From positions 396,001 to 460,000 of the forward strand of contig JARHVA010004227.1 in assembly GCA_037957365.1 (NCBI GenBank): 64,000 nt of DNA, written 5' to 3'. This DNA is from Torreya grandis (taxonomy: Eukaryota > Streptophyta > Pinopsida > Cupressales > Taxaceae). Position numbers and translations under genes: made by a program. The notes under the pieces were generated by a model. That model saw nothing but the letters and a program-made list of their open reading frames with translations. It was not told the origin of the DNA and did no database searches. Below, piece after piece: positions 46,442-60,739 of this stretch; the first letter of the stretch is position 1; the number at the start of each line of letters is the position of its first letter.

Positions 46442-49400
46442 TGTTAGAGATGATTATAGTATAATAATTATCTTGTTTTAGGATAATTCATTGATTGAAT
46501 TTATCAATGTTTTTATTTTAGTTACAATATTTTTGTGATAAGATTGTCATTTCAATTATTTTTAGTATTTTGGTTATGTGGCCATGCTGAAATATTTATC
46601 ATATTGCTATGTTTATGGAATTTGATTAATTATGTAATTGGATAAATCATCATAATTAATCATATTAATCATTCAATTATATGGAAGCTTCTTAGTGATT
46701 GTTAAACAAGTAAAAATGGCCCCCACCCATTAGCAATGTATAATTGGTATTTATTTTAAAATATTATTCTTGAGACTCTTGAAGTTTTATTGAGTTCAAG
46801 TTATAAACTTTATAAATTTATAAAATAGTTAACTATAAGGTAGTTAAGTTTATTTTAAATTTAACTACTTTGTTTTTAGAGTTAACTAATATTTAGTTTT
46901 AACTTAAAATTCAATTGTTGAAATATGAAAGTTTTGTAAGGATTCTTGAAGAACATTACAAGAGGATAAGATACAAGTACTATAACTCTCTAATTTCAAG
47001 TGTTCATACTACACTTATTTTTGTGAAGCATCTATGAGATTGAACATCACTTGCAAGAACAACACATTCTCTAATGGTGAAGTAAACTAATTGATATACA
47101 CAAGAATATCTAGGTTTTTTATTTTTTGTAAATCATGTAAAATTGATCATGTATTAAATCTTTTGATGATTTCATAAATATGTAGTAATATGTAAAAAAT
47201 AATTTTTACTCTAGCTAAATAATAATTAATACATCATATCTCTTATGATAGCTTGTTGGGTTGTCATTGTATTGTGATTTCTCTTTTGAAAATTCATTTT
47301 TAAATAGTGTTGAATACAATTTTCTCAATTAAATCTTTGGATTTTTTTAACTCTCAGTCAACTTATTATTTATATTTTATTTTCTATTTATCTATTTAGT
47401 TTTGTTATATTTATATCATTTTATTTATTGTTTTTTCTTATATTAATATTTTTAGGCTTTCTTAAATTAGTTTATTATTTTAATTTTTTTAGCTTAATAT
47501 TTCTTGTCTAATTTCTAACTTATAAGATTATTATTTATAATCCTTTTTTCAGATAACTAATTTCTCTTCTAATCTCAATTATTTTTAAACTAATGTTGAT
47601 AGTAGTTAATTTCTCCTTATTTAGTTTTCATGTTCATTTTTTCTATATTTATTTCAGTTTCTTTCATTACTTCTCTTTTGGTTTGTTTTAGTTTTATTAT
47701 ATCATCAAAGTAAATTTATTATAGAAGACACATAATATCAATTTAAAATTATATAAATAAGAATCAAAGTTATTTCCTTCAACAAAATACCTCTTCATAA
47801 GATCTAGTTTGTTGGATAGGTAATATCATATTCATAAATCTAATTTGAGATCAATAAATAAATTTTGTGTTAAATTTATTTTCTAAATGATAAATTTTGA
47901 TTATTTTTTTTAAACTTATATAATCTGAAAACTCTTAAAAAAACCCTTTGCACACCTTAGGACTAATTATTATCTCATAGGTCCCTATGATTAAACTAGT
48001 ATGATTTCATCTTAACCTTCATGATAAATAAATGGTTTTATTTTTTTGATATGAAAATTTCCATCATAAATTGATTCCACTATCCCATTTATAGGGTATG
48101 TTAAGGGTAACTTCCAAGGGTTAACTACTTACTGATGCACTACAAAGATAAATGGTTAAGAAGATTTCTATGGAAAAAAGTAAAATCCATGTTTGTTTCT
48201 TATATATCATGAGGTAGGTGGAAACTAAATTCCACATATAGTTTTGTCTAATATCCTAAGTATTGAATCATAAACTTCACACCATGGTCAAGTAAAATTG
48301 AATATATCTTTGCCTATAATGATAGTTTCTATGAGTTTTAAAACTACTAGAACACAATTTATAGAAAGTAAGAAAAGAAAGAAATTGAAATTGTAATTTA
48401 AATTGAAAATGAATACAAAATCATAAGAAAATATTTTGTGTACAAAAATTAAAAATTAGTATGAAACCCTAGGATAAAAATCTAAAAAAAAACAAAGCTA
48501 AAAAATGTAAGGGTTCAAAAATATTTTTTATCCTATTTTTATTCAACGATGTAAATTTTGACTAATAGGTATAATTTTTTTAAATATTAGAATGTTAAAT
48601 TGATATAGTTATTAACAATTCTAATTGCACTTTCTAAGTATGGAATATGATATTTTGGGAAAAAATATAAATAAATTAACTTATTGTAGATCTAGATTCT
48701 AATTGACTATTTTGATGTTTGACAATACAAATCAATAAAATATAGGACTATGATCGTGCATAATTAGAAGTAGAATCTAAAAAATATTCCTTGATAAGAC
48801 TATAATCCCTAGACATCAACATAGACCAATTGTGTCTATTAAATGTGATTCTTCTTCATTTTGTGCATATGTCTTCTAATTAGGGTAATATGTTTCAATT
48901 ATTTTTATGTCACACATATGTCATTTTTTCCTTCTCCTTTTTTTGGAAACACTATGGGTCTTCATGGGAACTAGAGACCTTCAGAACAAGAGTGGGAGTG
49001 TAATGGGCTTAGCCAACCCCAATCACCCCATTGATGATTGCCCATTACTTACATATCCATATAATCTAAGGAGGGAATCAAATCAATCATATTCCTCCCA
49101 CTTAGTGTGATTGTTAAATTATTTTCATTTACTATATGTATGCATATATAAATATGGCTTTGATACTTGAAAGAAATAGCTCTTGACTTTTTTTAAGATT
49201 ATCTAGACTTGGATTGTGATTATTTAATTTTGAATGATCTTGAATTTTGAAATAATAGGGTAGATTTGATCAATGTACAAGAGTGTATAGGTTATCAATA
49301 AATAGTTCCAAGCTATGAATAACAAATTACCTTTGATTTGTATTTATAGTGAAACATTTTGAAATTTTCCTTTGGCCAATGTTATGAAACTTGCAAGAAT

Positions 49401-49757
49401 ACCCAAAATAATATTTAAAATTTTTAAACTAACCATTATTTGACATGGAAAAAAAGATACAATTGGTGGACAAGTCATTGGTAGTAGACCTGTCAGTCTA
49501 AGGCAAATGTATCCCAGAAAATCAAGGATAACTATCTTGAGTTGGAGGTAGTTTAAGGGAAGTACAAAACTATTTGATATTTTGACATGGATTTTTTTGT
49601 GTAGTAGTGATGACAAAAAAAAGGTCAATACCATATTTAGATAAATGTATTAGAGGAATGATGAACACTATTCATGTATTTAGACATGAGTTGAGTGGTT
49701 TAGGATATGTAAAGAGTTAACATTTTCAAGAACTTTTAACAAAATTTGGGTGTCTAC
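46442..49757. other. AT-rich, contains E4 3' LTR and perhaps a copia LTR
   Basis: The left part may be a copia LTR beginning TGTTAGAGATG at 46,442, without a partner copy in view. The right part, read on the minus strand from 49,758, starts TGTAGACACCCAAATTTTG, nearly the LTR start of E3, and is taken as the 3' LTR of E4. Its other end is not resolved. No genes are seen. Confidence 0.35.
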
Positions 49758-49758
49758 A

Positions 49759-50937
49759 CCACCATTCCATGTAGTTGCAAATTCACTTCGATGTCTCTAT
49801 TTGCATAATTTTCATTGTAGCTCCATTAATATTTGAATTATAAAAATCCATTACCTTTATTCTAAAACTTATAAAAAAATCCGCTCTGTCTCAAAGACTT
49901 AATTCTATTTTTTATTCCTTGGAATTTATTTCCCAAACCATGTGTCCTATTTTATGTTTCTTTATAAATCTAAATACACCAAACTACCTACAATTTTAAA
50001 AATAATTTAATTCAAAAACTAACTCTCTTTTCTTGTTTTCTTCTTCAACTTAAATTACAAACACGTTTAATTCAAATCCTAATTTCAAAAAATATTTTAG
50101 CTAATAAACTTTATTTCTTTAGTAAATTTTTGGGCAATTAGTTCCTCATTTACCTACTTAATTTTCCTATTTGTCATCAAATTTTTATTCCAATGGTTAA
50201 ATTTACCACTTTTTCACTTCATTTATTATTTTTAAAGTTTAATCTCTGTTATGTTATGTGTTCAATTTATATGAACCTTTTTTATGTGTTCATCCTTTCA
50301 CTTATATCTTGTGTAATACCAATGCTTATTTTTTCATACCTATCCCTTCTTATGAAAACTTCCTTATTATGTAAAAACTTATTTATTACAAATAAAATTA
50401 ATATGTATACCCTTACATATGTAAAAACATCATCCGTATGCCTTTATGCATATTTGTTTCCATTTTTTACCTTTGTCAAACACCCCAAAACATATCTCTT
50501 ATTCTCTCAAAATTAAATTTCACTATGCTCTCTTTCACATTCTTCATGTTTTCAGTTGTCTTCACTTTTTTCTTTTTAATTTTCAATTTGAGAACAACTC
50601 ACTTGTATACTAATGGTAAGCTATGCCAAACTACCCCTACCAAAAACATAGACATCTAGCACAGGGTTTTCAAATGATTTATTTCTCAACTTTTTCAATT
50701 TAATTTACAAGATTAAAAATACATCCCATAAACTTAGACATATAGCATAAGGTTCTCAAAATTTCCATCTCTTGATTCTCTTAATTAGATTTACTAAATA
50801 GTTTGAGTTTATTAACTTGCATAAAAAAACATGTTATTGAAAACAAACTACGTAAAGAAATAAATATTTTTGTTAAACCTTTATATGTTACCCTGATGCC
50901 TTATTGTGCATTTACTTTTGAAAAATAATTGGATTAA
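49759..50937 (-). other. E4 3' untranslated region
   Basis: Between the integrase end and the presumed LTR start nothing is recognised. The plus-strand open frames here (about 50,193-50,659) are hydrophobic reverse-strand artefacts of T-rich sequence. Confidence 0.35.
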
Positions 50938-53050
50938 TTATTCATCCAACTTATGTAATTTGTATTTGCCATTTTCAAATACATTATGAATTATGTACCA
51001 TTCCATCCATATTATATGTAACTTTACTAAATGTCCTACATAACGTGAATCATATATAAGGAATTTTTGATCTATGTGAAAATTATTTTTTATATGTTTA
51101 CCATGCCATATATTTTTTTCATGTTTTATACCACTTGGCTTCATCTAGTTAGTATCCTCTTTTCATATAACTTATTTAATTCTATGGGTCTTTCTCAATA
51201 AAGTTATTGCCTCCCATATTATTTATGTGTGCAATTTGTAACAATGAAAATAAAAGTTCCATGGTAATATTACCTCTCTTCCATACACCAATTGAAATTA
51301 TGTGTATCTATTTAATTACTTGCATGTGGTCCTATACACCCACAACACATGTAAAACTCTTTCATCCCAATTAGGGCAACTTACACCCCATATTCATGAG
51401 TGTAGTTACCAAAACATTAATGCCTCCATCTAGTTGTCTAAGCACATAAATGGAAACAAATTAAGGTCAACCTTTAACTATGTGTTGCTTATATTTAACA
51501 CTCTCCCATGGACATATTTTCACATTACTTAGACTTGACACAATTCAAAACATTATCTTCATTGAATTAAAGAACATGTTACAAATAATTGAATGCACAC
51601 TCTCACTATCACTCTCACACATGACTTGATAAGCTTATTAAATTATATGGATATGACTTGGTCTCACACATATTCCTTATTGGACCAAAACAACTCTTTT
51701 TTATATTCTTGTAGATCTCTACTCCTCTAACTCTCTATTTTTCAAAATTATTGGAGATTTCTCACTCTATCACTCTTCTAGGGCCATTTTCCTTAAAATT
51801 TCAAATATTATTTGAAACTCTCTACCTTTTGTAGTGTATATTCACCTTGCTTAGCTTCTTATAAATTCTCAAGATCCATATATTCATTGGTCTTGGTTGT
51901 TTCTTTCATTTTACATTCCATATAGGGGTAAATGTCGCATTTTGCAGTCTAACAATTATGAAACCACCCCTATATGTATAAAAATGGTTGTGAAATTATT
52001 AGGGTAGTTTTTCAATATTTTAAAACCATTGGGGATTTTTTTCAAGATTTTTAAACTTTTGATCCATGCAAACTAGAAATTTTATCACTAAGAAAATTCT
52101 CTAACTTCTAGAGGCCATAAATTTTGCATAAAAATTTGGATTGAGATGATTTTGTTTGAAATTATGTAAATGTTTAATAGTAACCCAAATATTAAATCAA
52201 ACTCTATATTATGTAATATTTTTATTAAATTTGATCCTTTATTATAAAACCTATCTATTTTAGCCCTTTAAAACACATAGTGACTTCTCAAATGGTACCA
52301 ATGCTTGATAAACGTAACCAACTTGCTTGGGACCAGGTATCTTTTTTAAATTGTTACATTAATTATTTTATCTATGATAAAAAATTTATGAGTATGGGTT
52401 TTCCCCATGGATCATATTTACCTTTCCAAAATGATAACACACCAACAAAACCACATCAACACAACAACATCTATTTCTAGTTCATATAATATTACTTGTA
52501 TGCCTTGGATGATCCTATGTCACCTACCATTTTATTTATGGTTGTAATGTTTTGTCCTATGATGAATAATATTGAATTTTTATTAAAAAAATCATGTCAT
52601 TTTGACAAGGAAATTAATCTCCTTGTCACTAGCTAAACTTAATGGACAACCATACCTTGAAATTATGTTCTCCCATAAGATTCTTGTTGTATCTATTATA
52701 TAATGTTTAGTTATTTTATCCACACCCCAATGTATTAGATATTTTTTTTGGTGATAATACATTGGGCATCACTTATACATGTAATTAGATTAATTAGACC
52801 TAAAAATTACATTGCTTACTTATCAAAAGGTTATTACACAATATCAGGTATCAATGGAATTTAATCTATTCCATTTGGTTTTCTCACTCTTTGGAAATGT
52901 TTCATTTATTTCATATTATTTTTTATCCTTATATAATGTTTGGAATCAAATTCTTGAGAAAATTATCTTACGTGTAGTTTCTTCCATTGTAAAATTTCTT
53001 CCTATAATACCCTTATGACATGCACACACCACACTTTCATGTTCATACTC
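50938..53050 (-). pseudogene. E4 integrase
   Basis: Three parts are readable on the minus strand. Near 53,000 the zinc-binding domain reads CHKGIIGRNFTMEETTRKI (family H-x-G-x-x-G-H-type, one H changed). At about 52,600-52,700 the catalytic core reads ILWENIISRYGCPLSLASD, retaining the second catalytic aspartate. At 50,938-51,144 an open frame of 68 codons holds the end domain, with IYDSRYVGHLVKL and a WMEWYIIHNVF segment in the place of the W-x-GPY/F motif. Many stops and indels lie between them. Confidence 0.75.
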
Positions 53051-53269
53051 CATAATGCAGCTATGTAGAATATTGTCTCATCCCACTTTTTACAACTCAT
53101 AATCAATGAATTGATAAGGTTCAAACCAATTTTTAATATGTTTCTTTTTCTTGATAGTCTATTCCATTGGATCTAATCCTAATGACAAAAATGTTGCAAT
53201 CTCTACATCTTCTATGGAACACATTTTATCTAATAAAGTTTCACATTAGTCATTTCATCCTTTATGGAA

Positions 53270-53473
53270 TGCATAATCTCACATGTATTAATGTGTGATA
53301 AAATATCTACTCATTCATTCAACCTTATAGGTTTCACTACCATTAAATATTGAAATTCTTAGAATAACATAATCCACCAAAAAATGTGCCCATGAATCAC
53401 ATGCTTTTTTACAATAGATTTTAATGCTTCATTTCTAGTAAAATTAAAAATTACTTTTCTTAAATATAGTGTC
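53270..53473 (-). pseudogene. E4 RNase H, C-terminal half
   Basis: The minus strand reads KVIFNFTRNEALKSIVKK, WWIMLF and a MVVKP block, then VDILSHI, the end of a gypsy RNase H (family FxVDHxAL, WxxLLQEF, HxxADxLSR). The family histidine after D is lost. Its first half is 7.3 kb away at 60.7-61.0 kb, across E5. Confidence 0.65.
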
Positions 53474-53478
53474 AAATT

Positions 53479-53926
53479 ATAACATACCTTTTTTTAAATT
53501 ATTTTGGACACGAAGGATAATAAACAAGTGCATAAATATTTCAATGGTTGGTATAAATAGTTTTAATGAAAATATAGTCTAAAAAATAAACTCATAAATT
53601 AAGTGAACTAAAAACTATAAAAAATATATGGTAAAATCATAAAATGAAATAATAAAATAACAATAAATGGATAAAGGAGATAGGAATTTGACACAACTAG
53701 GCAAAATCTTAATATTTTGAGAGACTAGTAGTGGTTTGGAAGTGATGATATAAGTATGCATGAAATATAAATCTCTAATAGTCAAAGTGAAAACTAGAAA
53801 TTCAAAGAGAACCATCATGGACAAAATCGATAGTACACCTATGTAACTATCAAACCTATTTTGAGTAAATAAATTTGTAATATAACATTTTCAAGTTATT
53901 AATTTTTATATGTAGGTGTGTTGTCA
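53479..53926 (-). repeat. E5 left LTR
   Basis: It aligns with 60,246-60,734 at an offset near 6,800, for example in gga-aaggagataggaatttgaca, in the gatgata-type middle and in the aagttat-aattttt end. The outer boundary is set from the AAATT duplication and is uncertain by a few bases. Confidence 0.55.
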
Positions 53927-56900
53927 TATGTCATATAATATTATGTGATCACAATGATAAATTGATTTGTAATATTTTTATTTTTAATATTTATTATTAT
54001 TTATCTAACCCTTGAAAAATAATAGTAAAATAAATGTGTGCATAGTTAGTTGACTTAGGCTACCCCTTGAGGAGTTAGCCACACATACTAGATGCTTGAA
54101 ATCAAAGTTAATTTAGTTCACTTGTTTATGAGAGTAGAATTTTTAGTTGAATATTTGTATCCTCTACCTAATTAGGTGTACTAAAACTAAATTAAGATTC
54201 AACTAAAATATTTAATTGGTATACTTGGGTAAGGTCATGATGGCTTGAGTAAATTTGAAGTGTCAAGGTACTAGCTCTATCACAAGTGTAGAAATAAATA
54301 TGATCAATGAAGTATTTAACATGGATTATGGGTAATGGATTCATGTTTCACTCAATAATTTATAGGTGTTTTACACTTTATAAAATGTATATGAATGGAT
54401 TATATATATATATATATGGCATGATATGCACTATAGATGACCATGGAAAGTTGTGATAAGTAAAATCAAAGGTGTTGGAAATTAGGGCAAGGTGGAAGGA
54501 CCTAAAAAAACACAAAGGATGTATTTTTCAATCCACCACATATTAAAAGGGTAGAATTAGTAGTTCACTTGTAACCATAGATTGTAGTGGAAGAAACAAA
54601 TGTCCTTTTCAAGGAAAAATAACTTATAAAATATTTGAATAAAGCTCAAATATTAAAATAGGTGAATGTTGAGGACATATAGAGGGATCAAAATTTGAAA
54701 AAAGTCTAGTGTGGGGTAAAATGTGCCCAAAAATATATAAATATACAAAATTGGATGAAATGTAACAAACTAGGGAAAAGACACAATGGAAAATGTCTTT
54801 TTACCAACATTAGGTGTCTATCTAATGCCCCTAGTTTGATGTGCATATGTAATGTGAATGTATGTGTGCATCAGATATAATAAATAATAAATTTTAACAT
54901 GTACCTTAACTTACATAAATAAATATGGATGAATCAAATGATGTTTGAAAATTACCTTCACCCATATGTAATGTTATTTCTCATAGTATCTATGTAATTC
55001 CATATCTTGGAGAAAAATTACATACCTATTAGCAATGGATAATTGAAAACAAGTATTAAATGACATATCATGTCATAATTATTAAAAACGTGGAAAAAAA
55101 AATACACTTGTTTTTATACACTTTTTATTTGAACCATACCACCCTTAAAATAACATATTATAATGTTTAATATGATTGAAACTTATTTGAGAAATTCGTG
55201 GAAACTCTTTTTCGTTTCTTGATCAGAGAAAAAAATAATTTCATATGTCCCATTTTTTCACCTTCATTTCAATCAAATTTTATCAATTTAATTCAATCTT
55301 TAAAAAAAATCAATCTTGAAAAATATGAAAATATCTAGATATATGTTTCCTTTTAAGGTGATGAATTGTAAAACCTATATTCATATAAACACTCATCTCA
55401 AAATGAAGATTTAAATTCATCATGTTTCATCACAACATAAATATAGTCAAAGTTTGTAAACTCTTTGAAAAATTATATTAAAACATATGTATGTAACCAT
55501 TTTAAAATTGTATCATGTATCAATCGTTAGTAATATGTTCACTTTCAAGTAAGGATGAAAAAGATAGGAGAAAAAAACTTGACCTAGTGAAATTTTCACT
55601 TGTGTAAGATATATATAATAATAAATTCTAGGATATGGGTATGGGTACAATTACCTCTAGTGTAAAAAAGAATATATAGACAAATTTCATGCCCACAATT
55701 TTAAAATTATTCCCCTAGTAGGATTAGATAAAGTAAAAAAGTAAACACATAATCATATTATCAATTAGATGCATGTTAAATACCATGAAAACATAGGCAC
55801 CAAACATAGTAATACTTCATAAAAAAATGAATAATAAATATCATGGCATCAATCATAGTAATATGCCTAGTATTTCACAAAACACATATAAGTACATAGA
55901 CACATATAGGAAACCATCATTCAAGGAAATATGAATCAAAATACATGACAACATGATAATGAAATGACATGAAAAATCAATGATCTTATCAGGACAAGGA
56001 ATAGAAAACACGTCAACATAAAAATACACTTAAACATTCATAAGCATACACATCAAATTAATCAAACAATCATAGGCATACATAAAATATAAAGATGTAA
56101 ATGTCTCAAAGTAACTACACAATATTCATGTAATACTCAAGATGTAAGAACAAGTAATATATGATATAATTAATATAAATTTCTCTATATGAAAAATGGA
56201 AATCAAGAAACATATCACTATAAAACCTAATATTTATAGATTCCCTCGACATAAGATATACCACCAACATGATAATTCCCCTAGGGTGTGGGCATGAAGT
56301 ATCTATGTAATATATAGTAGTCCATGATCCTACAATACTTGTATATCTTTCATATCACCCACTCAAAGAATACCATGAGAAGCATGTGTATACAATATGT
56401 AGAAAGAAAAACTCTCGTATATGAAAATAATAATTACATATATCAATTGACAAAGATAAAGGAAACTAAAAATTCATTTTCTTAATGTTTTTACATTTTA
56501 TATCTTTTTTCACAAAATTAAATAAAATAATAAGACCAAGAGATGCATGAAACAAGAGTGAAGTAAAAACTCAATTAAAAAGATAGAATCCAAATGACAT
56601 AATCAAGAAATAATGAAAATGGGTAGGCCAAGGGTAAAAAACAAAAACAAAAATAAGATTACTAACAACCAGTTAATTCCTTCAAAACATAGTGCATCGT
56701 ATGACAAAAGGTATATGATATCTATTTATCATATGGAAATATGCAAAATCATCTAGAATGAGATAAAAAATCAAGAAAAAAGGGAAGTACAACATAGTAA
56801 ACAACAAAAACTAAGTGGCTAAAATAATGTCAAGAAAATTATAAGGAAAGTACCAAGGTGTCAAATATAGAACAAATGTGAACCATGAAACAAACTCAAG

Positions 56901-57580
56901 GTAATAAAACACATGAAAAATTCAACATATATGAAATAATCTATGTACGATAAGAAACTATAATAAAATAATGGTATATCTATGAAGTACAAAATATAGG
57001 ATTGTATGGCTAACCTATGAAATCATATATAATGTGAAATACAAGATTATGGCAGTCATATGTTTTTTTTGGAGTATCATATAAATAGTCACAAGACATG
57101 TATTACCTAAAATCATTATCCCAAGAGAAAATATGTTGATGGTAGGATTGAAGAGCCATTATAACCTCTCAAAAATCACTTTTAGGAATATGTTATGGTG
57201 GATCCATGGTTATTTCAAGTGCTTAGATATGATCCATTGAAAATAAGTTGTAAACCATTATTTGGATGTGGATGAGGATGTAATATTAATATTGGAGATA
57301 AAATTATAGGAATCTATGTTGTAGGAGTTACTACAATAGATATAAATATTTTAGTTGACCATAAAATTAGGTTATGGAACTATAGAAAATAACATAAGAG
57401 GTTTTATTATTTAATCTATATGAAACCTCCAGATGATCAACCATGTGGTCTCTAAGGTAGGATATGTATCCTAAAAGTTGTGAATTATATGTACTTTTTT
57501 AACATGCAAAAACTTGAGATAATGATGTAATGTGAAAGATATTGTTGTATTTTGATTAAGCCAATTGGTCATTCAATAAT
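53927..57580. other. AT-rich interior of E5, no gene recognised
   Basis: I found no pol domain and no convincing open frame. The stretch contains A-rich and T-rich runs and the short (TA)n tract at 54,400-54,417. Confidence 0.35.
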
Positions 57581-57587
57581 AAGTATC

Positions 57588-58069
57588 TCAACTAATATCT
57601 AACTCTACATATGACCAAAATAATAGGGTCTGGGGATTGAATGAAAATAATAAGGTACTACCATTGATGGGTTTACATGTAATTACATCATAACTTTTAA
57701 GTATCATAGTCATACCAAGTAAATATTTCTTAATGAAGCCTTGAATATCTATGAATGGAATTATAATCATATTTTCACCATAATTATTGTTAATCATAAT
57801 GGCATGTGTGATTGAAGCATGACAATAAAAATAATATTGTATGTAAATAGAATTTTTTTTTGAATCATTATGTGGTCTCTCATGATGATAGAATGTAATA
57901 TAATGCACTTTTTTTTCAAGCTCAAAACCATGCCAACAATGTTATCAATATCATGTTCATGTGGAATATTTAAATGATGTATAAATGTTTTAATATTATT
58001 GTTATATTTATTTTTAGTGTCTTGATTTTTTAATGTATTATTAAATATATGCAAATGTTGATAAAGCAT
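57588..58069 (-). pseudogene. Unidentified E5 open frames after gag
   Basis: Two overlapping open stretches on the minus strand (57,588-57,908 and 57,794-58,069) follow the gag trace. They are rich in Ile, Asn and His, as expected from AT-rich DNA. A protease would be expected here, but I see no D-T/S-G motif. Function unknown. Confidence 0.25.
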
Positions 58070-58109
58070 TGTGACATATTAATTTAATGTAGAATTATAT
58101 GAATAGTGT

Positions 58110-59110
58110 TACTATTAATGAAATATTTAATCCTAAATTTTAATGTGTAACATTGATTATTGGAATGTACATAGGCTCTGTGATAATCATGATATTTATT
58201 AGCATCATATATTCTAGGTTAATATTGATTAGTATCTAATTAGAAGGGCTCTAAAAATGTAATAAATTCAAAATCAATCAAACATTTAATCAATTTTTGA
58301 GGAGGGATAACAAACCTTGTGAATTTTCATATATTCCTAAAAGGTGGAAGGACTATCATGTCAATTAGTTTTGAAACTAATTTTATCAATTTATATTCCT
58401 TATTATCTTTAAATGTAGGAATATCATTAGTATTAGATTCAAGTGTTGACTTTGATTGATATTTTGAGATAGTATATGTAGAGGCAGTAGATGTACACTT
58501 AAGTATATTTTCATTGAAAAGTTCAATATTAATGTTTTGAAGCATATGATAAGCTTCATCAAAATATTGGTATATTTTAAGCATGACTTTGCCTTTAACT
58601 AGTATAATCAATCTATTTGAGAAAAGACTTTGGATTTCACTTTCAAGGATTTGATGAAAAAAATTTGTAAGCATAATCTTGAATATAAACATATATTTTT
58701 AAACACTATCACTAGGTCTTTATTTGATTTGATAAATTTGATAATATGTGATATTTTTGCTAATGATTATATAAAAAGGAGATAATAACATACCATATAA
58801 TTTATTTAATTATTACACATATCCCTTAGGTAGGGTGTATAATCAATATAAGGGATATTCATTTATAATTTTAGGAAAAATTATTATCACAAGTAAACCA
58901 TAGTGAATAAAACAAAAGCATGATGAAAAAAATAAGATTTAATGTGATGCAAAGGATCACCACTAAAACTATATATATTAAATTTCATCACTTAAAAATA
59001 AGTTTGAAAAGGATGAACAAGAACCTCAATATCCAATGGGTTGTGTAATATTTCATGAGATAAAATCACACTATTATGTTTTTGGGATGTTTAAGATATT
59101 TGGGTAAGTT
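58110..59110 (-). pseudogene. E5 gag
   Basis: On the minus strand MKFNIYSFSGDPLHHIKSY (about 59,000) matches the F-x-G-x-G-D-P-x-x-H start of a gypsy capsid domain. The 121-codon open frame at 58,327-58,692 contains LESEIQSLFSNRL and FDEAYHMLQNIN, in the place of the capsid end (family xLIxLFxxxL and FxExxxxAxxIE). Near 58,170 a YHDYHRAYVHSNNQC segment resembles the C-X2-H-X4-H-X4-C knuckle with cysteine and histidine changes. The region between the blocks is broken. Confidence 0.5.
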
Positions 59111-60245
59111 ATAACCTTAATTTTTTTTAAAAAATAATATATGGATATTCACCACTCAGTGTAGGTGATGAAACATAATGAACATTAATATCAATATGTG
59201 TAGTAATCGATGACTTCATAAGATTAGTATCAGTATAAATGGAGGAATGGTTTGTATTTGTACTATGTCCAAGACCAAGAGATGTAGTGTAATATGTAGG
59301 TCAAATTAGCATATTAATCATTGTATTGGTGGTAGGAAGAACCTTATAATCCTAATATTGTATAGTAATATTACTATTAAACTAATTATACATAGAATAA
59401 TGTGGAGGCATACAAAATTTGGGAGCACTAGGAACTATAGCCTCACCACCCAATGATGTAAAACATCCAATATGTGTGATAGAAACATTGAAATAATTTA
59501 TAGTAATATAATTAGGTGTAATTTTATTATCCCTATTTCATTATTGTACAAATTTGAAATTAATAATAAGAGGTTCTAAACATGTGGTATGATTTTTAAT
59601 ACTTTCTTTAAATTTAAATTTTTGGAAAATCTACTTTGGTTAAAATCATAAAAAACATAGGTATCGTCAAAAAAATATTAATTATTATTTTATTCATTTG
59701 ACTAAATAGCAAAAATAATTTTATCTTTAACATATATAACATCCAAAATTGCATTAATATCAACCATTAGGATAAAAATAAATATAAGTAGTGGTTTTTT
59801 TATTTCAAAGAAGCATGAGTAGAAAAAATTATAATTGGGTCAAATCTCGTGTAGTACCACTCAATCTATCACTTTTCCTAGTAGGATGCATAGATATAGG
59901 ATTCTTGGTTAGTATAATATATAATAAAGATCAACATGAAGGAAGCTAGGCTAATGATGAAGAAATGTAATTGGCACGAAAAGGAATCAGATAAAAAAAC
60001 CATATTTTAGATGAAGTATGAAACCCTAGAGTAAAGCTTGAAATGTGTATGCAATTAACCAATGAAAGTATGTGAACAAAGTTATATATGTGGATAGAAA
60101 TAATAAAATATAAAGAGTTGGAGGGAATGCTATGTTTTGATTAAAAAATGTGCATAATCAAATTGCAACCATGAAAAAAATAGACCCTAAATTTATAAAA
60201 ATAAAGCCTAAGGGGAGTGAGGGTTTATAAACCAAACATTAGGGG
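59111..60245 (-). other. E5 gag N-terminus and leader
   Basis: A minus-strand stretch near 59,170-59,290 is Ser/Thr-rich and open for about 50 codons, possibly the gag N-terminal region. The rest to the LTR shows nothing recognisable. Confidence 0.25.
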
Positions 60246-60734
60246 TAAAACCTCAAAATATATAAGCATTCATAGAATGTATGGTTTCATCAAATGTTTT
60301 ATTTATTTTTATATTGTTGATCATAGCCTAATGTACTATTAGTAAAATCATTGGCACAAAGGGTTTTAATTTAAATACAATATAATTAATAATTTAGAAC
60401 CCTAAGTGTACTAAAATTTGTAACAATATATTACAATATATAACTAAAACAAATTAAAAAAGAAAGGATTAAGGACATAGGAATATGACATACTTGTGAA
60501 AAGAATTTGGATTCTAAGATCATAGCAGTAGTCTAGAGTGATGATGCATTTTAGTGTCGAATCTAGAGCTCTGACTATCAAAGGATGAAATCAGCTCTTC
60601 AATAGCAACCATCGAATATACCTGAGGTAGAAATAGTAGTACATATTTACAATGGTTGAACATGTTCTAACCCTGTTGAATTTATGCTCTAATATTGTTA
60701 AGTTATAATTTTTTTTTATAAATGTGTGATGTCA
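60246..60734 (-). repeat. E5 right (5') LTR
   Basis: It is collinear with 53,479-53,926. On the minus strand it begins TGACATCACACATTT. It is followed on the plus strand by AAATT and then by the E4 RNase H sequence. The inner boundary at about 60,246 is approximate. Confidence 0.5.
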
Positions 60735-60739
60735 AAATT

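Larger units (their letters stand above)
53479..60734 (-). mobile_element. E5: LTR element inserted in E4 RNase H
   Basis: Diverged direct repeats at about 53,479-53,926 and 60,246-60,734 flank this block, and the five bases AAATT occur at both outer edges (53,474-53,478 and 60,735-60,739). On the minus strand the repeats start TGACA-CACAC. Gag traces on the minus strand make the right repeat the 5' LTR. No RT, RNase H or integrase was recognised between 53.9 and 57.5 kb, which is very AT-rich. A TA microsatellite lies at 54,400-54,417. Confidence 0.55.

Noticed and set aside
50193..50659. Hydrophobic plus-strand open frames that look like membrane proteins
   Set aside because: T-rich DNA gives Phe/Leu/Ile-rich frames by composition. 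They overlap the 3' region of the minus-strand element E4 and have no start context or homologous motif.
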